From: Chrysaora quinquecirrha
Lineage: Eukaryota > Cnidaria > Scyphozoa > Semaeostomeae > Pelagiidae
NCBI GenBank assembly: GCA_014526335.1
Contig: JACTAT010000060.1
Coordinates: 8,473,686-8,537,685 of the forward strand
Length of the DNA stretch: 64,000 nt
Direction of reading: 5' to 3'
Position 1 is the stretch's first letter; every line of letters starts with the position of its first letter. The position numbers and the translations under genes are program-made. Shown piece after piece: positions 1 to 12,700 of the stretch. The notes under the pieces are model-generated. The model did not search any database and was not told the origin of the DNA. It saw only the letters and a program-made list of their open reading frames with translations.

Positions 1-712
1 CTATTTTGCGCAGCAGCCATCTGAGCGGGCGAAACTTTACAACATGGTGCAGGACAATCCGACGTACATTTATCAATACAAGGCCTTTGACAGATAACAG
101 TTGATTGACCGCCATTTTGACCAACATTTATTCGCTTGTGCATCGCAGCATTCTTGGGGGCAATTTCCTGCGCAGCGACCAACACATGGCGCTGGGCAAA
201 TAACGATGTTTATGTGGTTATTCCATCGGATTGAGCGGCTTTCGTAGAGGTTGTTGTTTGGAAAGGCTTCAAAGTGAAATGCGGTGTAGTTGGTTTTGTG
301 TTTGCTGTCGGTAAATTCGTTGCAGAATGAAACAGTTGCAGGTGAAACAGTAGGTGAGGCGAAATTACTTGCCAAGTCTTTCTGATGCATAACCAGTACA
401 ATCTTCTGCGCCTGGGCCGCTTTTGTGGGCTTCGCAGGATGATGATGTAAAGTATGCACGATATTGTTGTCACTGTTGGTAAGAGTGGGAGCTACTAACG
501 ACGATTCATCGGCTAATAATACTTGTTCCTGCACTGGTTTAACTAGCTTCACAGGAGCACTGACTATCTTCGAAGGTTCCAATGTTAATATTTTCTGTTG
601 GTGTACTTTAGGTTCTGTTGTAACTATCAATGGTCTCCCTATGACCGGCTTGATATGGTGTGTTTGATATAAAGGAGTGCATCGTTCAATACTACTGCTG
701 CCATAGTTGTTC
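1..712 (-). CDS. Exon 16 (partial): Val/Lys/Pro-rich segment and two minicollagen-type CRDs, with a frame offset between them
   Basis: The open frame contains CRD1 at 198-145 (C-PAP-C-VGR-C-AGN-C-PQE-CC), exactly the CXXXCXXXCXXXCXXXCC minicollagen signature. CRD2 lies at 92-39 (C-QRP-C-IDK-C-TSD-C-PAP-CC), equally perfect but in a frame needing one base fewer between 144 and 93; it stays open to the window edge. The frame can be opened at an ATG at 750 with a hydrophobic start (IILLLLIFFLL), but that stretch reads at DNA level as a polypyrimidine tract plus TTACTTAG, so it is probably intron. The acceptor at 712 gives the wrong phase after exon 15; TCATAG|GG at 638 gives the right one. Confidence 0.65.
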
Positions 713-3700
713 CTAAGTAAAAAGAAGATCAAGAGCAATAAGATAATCATGTTTAGAATTTGAGTATTTTTCCATAGAAGTAGAGGGTTGTTAAGTTTCT
801 GTGCTGGGAATGGATCTTGATTTATGAAGTTAAAGACAAAGCTCTCTATATCATGATACTTAGACTTATAACAAAAGTTTCAGTTTCCAATCATAGAATC
901 TTGTTATAAAAAGCCTTAGTAAGTCTAAAATCCAATTTTTGTGCAAAGAAATCTTAGATCTACATACCTTGATCGCACCTCTCCGAAGGCCCTTTCTTGC
1001 GAGTAATTCTCGGTTCTCGGTCACCAAAAACAGTCATGTCGGCACTAGTCAGTAGGTACTCGTGTTCAGTTTGTATCTCGTGTAATTCGCTCACTGTTTT
1101 CGGAATCATCCGTTGGTTAATAATCGCGAAATATTACGCGCAAAAAATTTTAAGCATCGGTGCGAAAACTGAGTAGTGCTGACATGACGTCATGACGGGA
1201 ACGCATAAAAGAATGGGCCTTCTGAGTGGTGATCACAAGGTCGAGTTCATAGATTTACGCCATTCGTGATTCAATTGAATTAATCGTATTATTTGCTACA
1301 CGACGACGTCACAACACAACTACAGTTTCCGCACCTACGCTAATCTAATCGTTAACGTATTAATCTGATTGAGGCCCTGGTCAAATGATCAAACAATGTT
1401 TGTCAAACAATTTAATTATCAAGCAATGCTTGAATGGCAACGTCACAAAACATTGCCTAACAAGCATAAATAAGCAGAATTCATTGCGCGATGTTTTGAA
1501 AAGTTCGAAAACATTTTTGCTCAAAATGTTTGACGAGCATTGTTTTCTGACGTGACCAAACGGTAAAACCATTTTGCTTAAGAAGCAAATTTTAAATGCT
1601 TGAAAAACAATGTTTGATCGTTTGGCCAATGCCTAAGTTTATGCAACAAATAAAGCATCTCAGTTAGGCCCTGGCCAAACGATGAAACATTTCCTGTCAA
1701 ACATTTGAAATTTGCTTGTCAAGCAAAATGTTTGACCATTTGTCACGTCTCAAAAATGCTCGTCAAATATTTGTCTTGCGTCAGGCAAAAATGTGTTCTG
1801 AACTTTTTCAAAAACATCGCACAACGAATTTTGCTTATTGATGCATGCCAAGCAATGTTTTGTGACCTGGCCAAACGTTTAAACATTGCTTGAGAGGCAA
1901 ATTTCAAATATTTAACCAACGATGCTTGATCGTTTGGCCAGGGCCTTATTCAAGCATTTGAAATTTGCAATGTTTGACCGTTTGGCCACTTCTCAAACCA
2001 TTGCCTGAGAGGCTGAATTCGCAAGCCACGATTTTTCCAAATGATCAAGATCGTTTGTCAAACATTTGAAATCTGCATAGAAAGTTGAAAATGTTTTAGA
2101 GTTTGACCACGTCGCAAAACATTGCTCAACATTGCCCAAGAAATTCTGTTTGTCAGTTAATGTTTTGTAGCGGGGCCAAACGCTCAAACATTGGTTGATA
2201 AACAAATTCCAGATGTTTGACGGGAAAATTTTTGACCGTTTGATCATATCAAAAAAACAATGCCTGTCAAAAAAATCTAGCTTATCTTGGCTTGTCAAGC
2301 AATGTTTTGTGACGTAATCAAACGATCAAACATTGTTTAAAAAGTAGATCTAAATGTTTGACCAACAGGGTTTGATCATTTTGCAAGGGCCTAAGTAAGG
2401 GTTAATAAGCAGATTAAAAGTAATTAAAAGAGCAGGAAATAATGTAAACATTGATAGGTTAAATGGTAATAGGTTAAACGGTTAAAACAAACCTCCGGTT
2501 ACAATGTTAGCTGCATCATGAACACGAACAATTTTATGAGAAACAGGTCGAACGATTTTATTAACAGGAAGGTCAGCAGCCATATTTGTCACAACAATAG
2601 AATTAGCTCCACCAATTACTTTGGTAGGTCTAATCACATGATTAATAACTTTGGGGCTGTGTATTATGTTCAGCTCGCCAGTTGCATCATCAACGATTAG
2701 TTTGCCTTGTTTCTGTTCATTATCATTAAAGATTAGTTGGTCATCTGTTAATTGTGAAAAAAGAGGATTAGGATGTTGAGTGATTAAATACTGGGATGTA
2801 CTCAAATTAGTGGTGTACAATAGCAGCTGGGCTGTGGAGGGAAATTGCTATCGATCTATCACTCAGGGGCATTAGTCCCTTAGGGCTTAGAAAGGATCGT
2901 AATACAGGAAAAAGCCCGCACTTAAGAACCCAAGTATTAGAATGCAGCCCCTGTTTGAAATCTTAGGCCCTTTTGCCAAAGGATCAAACATTGTCGCTCA
3001 AACATTTGCAATTTGCTTTACAAGCAATGTTTGACCGTTTGACCACGTCGCTGAACATTGCTTGACAAGCAAAAATAATTCAAATTTGTTGCACGATGTT
3101 TTTAAAAAACTTCAAAACATTTTCCGCTTGTAACAAGCAAAAAATGTCAGACAAGCAATGTTTTGCATGTGGCCTAACGAGACAACACTTTTTTGCCAAT
3201 TAAAATTTCAGATGTTTGAGGTCCAATGCTTGAACGTTTGGCCAGAGCCATATGCAATTAGATGCTCGATGAGATGTATACCATAATCAGGACTTTCTTA
3301 AAACAGGATCTAAAACAATTGCCATAAATACACAGCATGGTTCAAGCTTTAGCAGCTTTTAGCAGTCCCTAAGGCAACGTTTTCTGGAGTCAGTGAAAGT
3401 GGTTAACTTTCACAGAAGTTGTATTAAGACCTCTAAAACTTCTAAAACCTTTCTTAGACATAAGACCGAAATGGTTCTTACTTGTTTGGTGGTATGTCTA
3501 TAATTTCAAGCTCTTGTGAATGTTCTTATGTGTGGGTTTTACTGTACTGGGTACGTACAGCAAAAGTAAGGTAAGTTCGTTATAAACAAAGTCTTTCCTT
3601 TTTTCTGTGCCTCAGGGATGCTTTGAATGGTATGCCATTTTAAAAAGCTGTTTCACACGAGTACACTATAACGGGATAGGGAATAAGCCTATGGGTATTG

Positions 3701-6700
3701 TATTACATTACTAGTTACATCATCACATTAAGTCATATGTTATCGGAATTAGCTTTCACATAGAGACGCAAAGATTATTAGTCATTTACTTACCATTATT
3801 CGTATTTTCACTGACTTTTTCAGGGACCTTTGAGCCTAGAAAAAGAATAATTCGAGTTAAAACAAAGCTCTTGTCGCAATATAGTCAGTAATCATAGCCA
3901 GTAAAACACGACAACAAGATGTATAGTCTGTTCCTCTTAGTCCTCGCTTTCGAATCAATCATAGTTGTCAAACAGTGGAAATTTGAATTTGCTTGTCAAA
4001 CAAAATGTTCTACCGTTAAAACAAGCAGCAATGCTCGTCACACTATCTCGCAAACAAACAACTTTTAATTAACATTGTTGAATAAGTTTTGCTCTTGTAT
4101 TGCTGGTCAAGCAATAAAGTTTCGCTTGGCCATCTATAAAAAAATTCTAGATAGCTATTTGATTAAATAAACAGCCAGTACCCTGACAAAACGATTAAAC
4201 ATTGTTTACTAAGCATTTAGAATTGCAGATACCTTGCCCTGCCTGCAGCCTCAAACTCTTCTTTCGTAAAATGCTGTAGTAAAGTAGTAGAAGCAGTAAA
4301 CTCCTCTTTACGAAAGAAGAGTTTGAAGCTGCGCGCAGGCAACGAATCTGCAAATCTAAATGCTTAGTAAATAATGTTATAATGGGATCGGAGATATGCC
4401 TATGGGTACTGTCTTATATTACCCGCTAGATCATCAGAATAAGTAATATAATATCGGAATAAGTATAGCGTTGAGGCTGCGCGCAGGCTACAGATTGACA
4501 ACAAACATGTTAAAATGTTTTGCAATGTTGTTGAAAGTTTCAAACGTTTTTGAAAAATTTTTTATCGCTTAACAAATGATTTCAAGGTTGTCAAACAACA
4601 AAAGGTAGTTTTTTTTGAAAACGGAAAAAGGGCCTAAGAATAAATGAGTGATTACCTTCTGGGTCAACTGAAGTGACAAAAACAGTGATGTATGTATCCC
4701 CATCCAAGACAGGTCGAAATGAAATCGATTTCTGACCATCAAATTTAACAATCCTTCCAGCACCACTGACATCGACACCTTCAAACGTCACAAGTTGAGT
4801 AAGCTTCTTCTCGTCTTTATGTCTGAAAACGATTTTCAATTTCAATGATTTTGCATTTAATGGATACTCTTTATCTGAGCCAAGGGACGAGATGATTTTC
4901 ACACAACATTGTGCGTTGTTTATGAACTTCACTGCAACATACTTAACTGAAAAATAAAGACAAATAATAGTGATGGAGAGAGGAACAACAATAGTAAAAC
5001 TAATAGTAATAAGAATAGAGATCGCGGTAGTAATAGCAATAGCTGTCGTAAAACTAAATCTTTAGACTATACACGCTTTTTTTTATAAAGAACCACTTTA
5101 TAAGGAACCTACATGTAGATGGTACGAAAATTTGAGGAACTTAGACTACTAAAGAGAAAATCATTGAGGAACTTTTCAATGTTGAATGCTTTTATCGCTG
5201 CAAATAATCAAGAATTAGAAAGCCGGTTCCATTCATTTGCAGTCGAAAATCACATAATTGTACGTTAAGCGTACGTATCCAATGTTTCCTAGACTAGTCT
5301 CGAGCTTTGCTCACATGCAAGTGTCTCTCTTTTATTTTTAAGACCACTGTATGTGCAGTTAAAATTAAGGAACTTTTAAGGAACTTTTTGAACTACAATT
5401 GCCTCAAAAGAGGTCCAAAAATAAGGAACTTTAAGAACTAGGCCTTGAGGTAGGTTCCTTATAAAAAAAGCGTGTAATGCATTCTGATCTATCTTTTTTG
5501 AATCGCAGTAAATTGACTCATAGGTATCCGAATCATGCAGGTATCCTAGGTATCCTCAAGTATGCCTTAATTAGTATACTTAAAGTGCATTCCATCAAAG
5601 TGCTTCGCAATTAACGTTTACTGCGTGAAAACACTTTACAGCAAACAAGCTCATTGTATTAAGCCTTGGCTAAACGTCGCCAGCATTACAACCCAATATT
5701 TCGCTGAACTTTTTTTTGAATGTTGGCTGCTGTTGGGAAAGAGGTGGATAAACGTTGCCAACATTTAGCCAAACATTAATGTCTAAAGTCTTACCGTTTT
5801 TCAAGAGACTTCGTTTTTTGTCTCGAATCGGAAGCCTCCAAAATCTACTTCAGAATTCAGAAGAGACCTAACGTAAAACTCCTAAAAAACCCCACACTTA
5901 ATAGCAATAAGGCTTAAGAAAACCAGTGCTTTATCATGATTACATTGATTACATACCTATCGTTGTAGCAGTAGCAGTAGCAGCTGCTGAACTTGATGCA
6001 GATGCTGATGCTGAAGAAGTAGATGACGAAGAAGCTCCAGCTGTTCCTCCGGCGGCGCCAGTTGCTCCAGTAGCTCCTGTTGCTCCAGCGGATGTTGCCC
6101 CAACGTTGGTTTGAGATTGCGCGGTCTGTTGTACCTTAGCGTCTTGTTGGATATTCAATTTTCCACTCAAAGTATTGATTGTATTAAGAGCTAAGTCAGG
6201 ATTAATTTGAGCAGCAAGACCTATAAAAGACGGTATTTTTTGATTTGATACATAACGAGCAATGCTCAGTAGAAGATTGAGGAGCTATGAGACAAAGTTG
6301 CAGAACTGAAGACCAAAACGTGGGATCTGGTTCTTCTTCGTGGTCTCGGAGGCAAGGCACATTAACCTTGATAAGAGCAGTGACTACGGTAAAATATGCA
6401 ACAGAGAGAGGGCAGCAATGCAACACCAATGTGTTTTGAGATCTTTAGTGGAATGAAAGACCTTCGACAAACGTATAGAAATTATCGAGAAAAGTATAGT
6501 ATTACTAAAGCAAATAGCTACAAACTTTACCGGTATTTAATCCAATTTTAGCAGGCAGACTCATCTGATCCGTTATTTTAGATCCATACAATCCAAGACC
6601 TAGTAGCCCAGCAGCTCCGGCGGCAGCTTGTAGGCCAGCGGTGGCTCCTGCTCCAGCGGCACTTAGACCTCCAACACTATTAGCCCCTGCAGCACCAGCT

Positions 6701-9700
6701 GCTGCAGCATGCAAGCCAGCAGTACTTAGAAGTTGCTGAATTGAATTCGAGAGAGGAGATTTATCATCGGGTTCTTCTTCAAGGTCGCCTACATCTGAAA
6801 AATATGTTAAAAATCATATACAAAGGGTCTTTCAAAGGCGCTGGCAAAACAATCATCACTGTCAAACATCTGGGACTTGTAGGAAATGTTTGGCCGTCTG
6901 GTCACGTTACAAAACATTGCTTGACAAGGAGAATTGGCTTAGCTTTAGTGAAACATTTGAAACTAGCTTCACAAGCAATGTTTGGAAATTTGGCCACGCA
7001 GCAAAATATTGCTCGACAAGCAGAATTGGCTTAGCTTCAAAACATTCTATACACCTGATAAGCAAAAAATTTTGCAGGGGGATATTTTGATATAATGCCA
7101 CACAAATATCAAACATTTTGTGTGAGAAGCCAGTCTGAAATGTTTGACCAACAGTGATTAATTGTTCGACCAGGGTCTTATTCTAGCAAATAGTATGGGG
7201 AAAGCATGTTTCTGTTCTGCAGAATATTAGTGCTGTTCATGGTTTACGTTCCACCCTGTAACTCTAGCTTAAAAAATGATCATAAGCAAAAAGAAAACAT
7301 ACCAATTTTTCCTCCTCCAGCGCTTGAGCTTGAGCTACCAGCGGCCCCACCAGCTGCAGATCCGCCAGCTTTTCCACCAGCCCCACCTGCAGCAGCCCCA
7401 CCTTCAGCACCTCCTTCAGCTCCTTCTGCTCCACCTTCAGCTGCAGCACCCCCTGCTGCTGCCCCTTCTGCTGCCCCTTCAGCTTCCCCACCTCCTTCAA
7501 GTCCAGCTTCTTCATCAGAACCGGCTTCAATCTCTTCTGATAATTTCCCGCCTTCAGCTGCAGCCGATTCTTCTTTCTTCTTCTCCTGTTCTTCGTGTTT
7601 GCAATAATTAACACATGAATGTTGATCGCTATTATGATCAAGATCAATATGAACAGCAAGGAATGTGCAATCTTTAGTATAGCCAGCAGAAACCAGGTTT
7701 GCAGTGCCGCCAGCGTGGCAAAAGTATTGACCTCCAGAGAGTTGGATTCCATAAGCATCTGGATAATCTGTGTATTTATTCTCAAACACAAATGAAGCAG
7801 AAGTTGCTAGAAAATTAAAGAAACAAGAGAAATTAGCAATAGTAAACGTAGCAATAATATCAACAACTAATAGTAGTAGTCATAGTGATATTAATAGTAA
7901 AAGTAATAATAGTAGTGAAGTTGATATCAACTCCAATGAAATAGTGACAGTAATTGTAACAGAAACAGCAATAGAACAGTAATACGTATAATTATCTTAT
8001 ATTATAGCATAATATTTGAAGTAACAGTGAAATACTACTAGCAATTTTAGTAGTTATCGTGACATAAATATTGAAGGTGATAACTGGTATAGTAATAACA
8101 ATAGTAATAGTAATAGTAATAGAAGTAGTAATAGTTATAGTGATAGAAATAGTAATAGTAGTAATAGTAATAGTAATAATTATAAGTTATAGTAACAGTA
8201 ACAGAAAAAGTAATGGTAATAGTAACAGAAATAGTAATAGAAATATTAGTAACAGTAATTGTAATACTTATAGTAATAGTTATCGTAATAGTATTACATA
8301 ATAGCAAAAGTAATAATAATAGTAATAGCAATAGAAATAGTAATAGTAATAGTAACAAAAATAGTAAGATTAGTAGTAACAGAAATAGTAACAGTAATAG
8401 TAACAAAAACAGAAATATTTATAGTTAAAGTTATAGTAATAGTAACGGAAATAGTTAAAGTACTTGCAATAGTATTATTTATGGTTATAGCAAAAGTAAT
8501 AGTAATAGCAATGGTAATAGTAATAGTAATAGTAACGGTAATAGTGACAGTAACAGTAATGGTAACAGCAATAGTAACAATAATAGTACTTAATGTAATA
8601 GTAATAGTGATAGTAATAACAAAATAAGCACAATGATAGGAATTTTACATCTCTTGCTTACCTGCAGATCCAACGTTGATAACTTGCTTTGCTGAAAAGC
8701 TCGCTCCATCTAAGTGAACATAATATCCTCTATGGTCATCAAGCTCAAGAGAGAACGAGTTAGCATCACCATTCAAAGCAGGTTTATGCACAATAAACGT
8801 AGTTGCATGTTCTCTTGATTCCAAATGCAGCGAGTAATCATCTTGGTGAACTGACAAAGCGTACTTGCATACATGTCCATAAGGTTCTGCACATGGAAAG
8901 TTGGCACTGTACAGCCTGATCTTCAGCACTGAAAAATCAAGAAAATAATAGTAGAATAATGGTTTATACCACCAGTCTTTGTACCATTCCTCAGATCTGC
9001 GAACTTAGGCCAAGCGTTTAGGCAACGTTAGGGAAACGCCTTATCAACTGTACAGCTATGCACACCACCTACCAAGGAAACAGAACTTCCCTAACTAGAG
9101 GGGGGCTTCCAAAAGCCAAAAATTGGTAGAGAGTGCAAGTGCAAGGGTATTGACACAAATTTTTCATACGAAAAAATAAGCTTATCCTGAAAAAAATAGT
9201 TAGCGGTTGTGGTAAAACGATCGATGCCTAATATTGCAAGATTTTATGCAAAAATAGGATTGACAAACATTCGTTTGCAGGTATTTGCCGGTTGAAAAGG
9301 TGGGTTTTTGAGGATAACTCACTGAAAAGGGTATGAGCGTAGTGAGAAGTCTCTTGAGACAGGACCCAAACACATTCTAAGTAGGAACATTCCCCAAAGA
9401 TATGATGAGCAATCAAGAACTCGAAGGCATATCCCGGCAAATGTAACTAACTTTTGATTACTTACTGTATTTCCTTGATTCCGCTGTTTTATCTGGAAGA
9501 AAGATATGAGATTTTAAGACAACGATATTTCGCATAGCCCGCAAAGATCAGATTAAACTTGTCTTGAAAAAACAATCAGTTGTGACTCGGATGTGTTTTC
9601 AGAGCGCCCATTTTGTAAATAAAACTTACAGACAAACATAATATATGCGAGGCCAAGTGTTATTCTTTCTTCTATTTCACTTTTTTCTAGTAATTTTCTT

Positions 9701-12700
9701 CTTAAATAAGGGAATGCTCGTTTTCCAGTGTAGCCCAGGGCTTTTGATAGTAAACAAATTTCAAAAAGGAGGCTCCTCAATCTGTTACTTGAAGTAATTG
9801 GTTTACATTTCCTCAGTTGTCACAGAGAAGAGAGAAGTTAGGATCTATTGAATATCATGATCATCGCTCGTGGCATACTGCTTCTAATTGCAAAGAAACC
9901 AAGACTACAGCACAAATAGAAGCTCTTAATATGAACCTACTTTTCTGTGCTAACAGCTCTTCAAGAGGCACTCCTAATGCATCAGCTACTGCTTGAAGAC
10001 CAGCATGCTTTCCAGCCTCTTCTCCAGCTTTCTGACCAGCTTCTCTTCCTGCATCTCGGCCTGCTGCCTGACCGGCATCAGATCCAGCTTCGTGTCCTAT
10101 AATGCAGTTACATAATGATTTCAAAAATCAGTTTCAATCCAACAAAAGTGAGCAGATTACACGCTTCTTTTTCAAAAGAACCACTTGTTAAGGAACCTAC
10201 ACGAAGAAGGCCGAAATGGCATACAAGCACGAATATGAAGCCAGTTCTATTTGATTGGACTAAATATACAATGCAGTTAAAATTAAGAAACTGTTAAAGA
10301 ACTTTTGGTACTACAATTGAATCAAAAGAGGTCCCAGAAAGGAAATTTGGAACTAGACCTTGAGCTAGGTCCGTTATAACATAAAAGGCGTGTAAAAGTG
10401 CTGCAACTTTCAAGTAACACTATGACACGGTATGATAAGGTATGGTATTTATAATAGGTATTGGCATATTATTGCATGCTTTGGTATGGTATGGTATGGT
10501 ATGGTATGGTATGGTTTGGTGTGGTATGGTATGGTATGGTATGGCACGGTATGGTATGGTATGGTATGGTATGGCACGGTATGGTATGGTATGGTTTGAT
10601 GTTTTCCGGTATGGTATGGTATGTAATGGTATGATATGGTATGGTATGGTATTGTATGGTATGATATGGTAGGGTATGGTATCGTATGGTATCGTACATA
10701 TGACGTATTCCGATATGGTATTTAATGATATGTTTTGGTATGGTGTGGTATGGATGGTATGGCTATGTACTGTATGGTTAGTATAACAAGTATTCTTTGG
10801 CATGGTATGCCATGAAACTATGTGGTATGATAAAGTATGGTATGATATGCATGGTATGATAGGCAAGGTATTGGAATAGCATGGCTTATGGTATGTCATC
10901 GTACGGTATCAGGGTATGGTGAAGCATAGTCTCTTATTTTGTGGTATGCTGTCGAATGGTATTGTATGGCAAAGTATGGTATGGCAATTTACATTATGGT
11001 ATGGTATGATTTGGTAGGGTGTGGTTTTGTATTGCATGGTATGGTATGGGGTATGGTATGGTATGGTATTGAATACTTGGCAAGAAAGTTAATGTATGCT
11101 ATGCTACTGTTTGGCATGGTAAATTATTGTATGGCATGGTATGGTATGGTTTGGTATGGTTTGGTATGGCATGGCTGGTACAGCATAATGTGCATTCCAC
11201 ACTGTAAAGATGGCATAAGAACAAGTTCAACATACCAGCTTTGCCTGCTGCTTTTTCTGCTTCTTCAATTGGAAGCTCAGTATTATTCGCTTTCGCAGAA
11301 GCAGAGGATGCTTCAGCATGAGCAGCTGTAATGAAAGAATTTAAAATGATAAAATCATAGTCGAAAATGCCTTCAATAGCTCATAATAAATATCCAACGC
11401 TGCATGTTCTCCAGTGCCAAAAAGCGGAGGGTCCTAATAAAAAGGGAGGTGAAATTTTTGAGTTGTGATTATAATCGTATCTTGTAGCAATGTAGAGTAA
11501 GGATTTGACCAGTGTCTTCCCGACGAGAGAAAGTCTTGCTCAGATTGAAAATCCGGGAGGATTAATAAACAGGGGCGTAATAAGCTCGGGGAGAAGGAAA
11601 ATTTTTGAAAAATTTATAAGCATCCCTGATGATCTTTGGTCTTTTCATAAACAACTACGTATTGATGATGATGAGCGAGAGTTCCTTAGCTTATCTGGAA
11701 TCGAAGTTTTCCTGTGTTTCTTGGACTGAAATTCGAACCCCCTGCTTATTCAAACTTCTCTGCTAATAAGATGTTGCATGAATTTCCGACCCCCTGCTTA
11801 GCTTATACCACCACCCCCAAGCAACCAAGCAATAACAAACGTAAGAATAGTTTAGCAACAAACATTTTGTCCAAATATATGACTGTGAAACAGGAAACAC
11901 TCTAGATCCACTTGGAACAACGACTCCAACTTGAAAATGATGATGTCCATAAAGTTGTTTGTGCAGTCCTTCCAAATAATACATTTTGCCTTTTTGCAGA
12001 GTGATCGGAGCTGATTTCTGGTTTGGAAATCTAGGGAAGAAAATGATGAATATTGGATTAGATCTATTACTAAACAAGGCCAGCTTAAGGAAGGTTTGGA
12101 GGTAAGGTAGGATAGGTGACAGAGTGTTTATGTTATAGAGTCAGAGGAGGGTATGGTAGGGTGTCGGAATTATACGTTTTAGGGTCGCCAAATAATTCTA
12201 TTGTTTGAAGAGCCAATCAAATTGCAAATAGACAAGACCGATACCAGGTTCGAGGTCGAATATGGACAGCGAAGTTTCACGTAGAGGCTTATTCGCCCTG
12301 GGGAAGAGGTTGACGATAACCCACTTACGTTTCAAACTCGCCAGAGTGTAATTTCTGCTGTCCAATGACTTCAGCAATTTTTACTAAATTTGTAGGAGAG
12401 TCATCAGTGCTCAATGAAAACGTGCCTTCTGCGTTGCTTGCTTGAAAAAAAGGAGAAAATAATTTCAAAATTCAAAAATAGAGATTGGTCTAAAGCCCTG
12501 ACCAACCGATCAAACATTCCACCTCCCACGTGTAATACCACTGACAGCCTGATGCCTGACGTGCAACATTGGGCTAAGTTCCTCATTCAGTCTAGCTGCA
12601 CTGATGAACCCTGAAATTGGGCGAAACCGGTTTGTAGCTGACTGTTTGAGGTGTCGGTGGTTTTCTTACACTTGGCCCCGATCAAACATTGTTGGTTAAA

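Noticed and set aside
7206..7611. Pro/Ala-rich plus-strand ORFs
   Set aside because: Antisense of the Ala/Gly-rich exon 10 of the minus-strand gene, which has proper splice sites.
8047..8428. Leu/Tyr-rich and Ser/Asn-rich ORFs
   Set aside because: Products of the AGT/AAT trinucleotide array in an intron.
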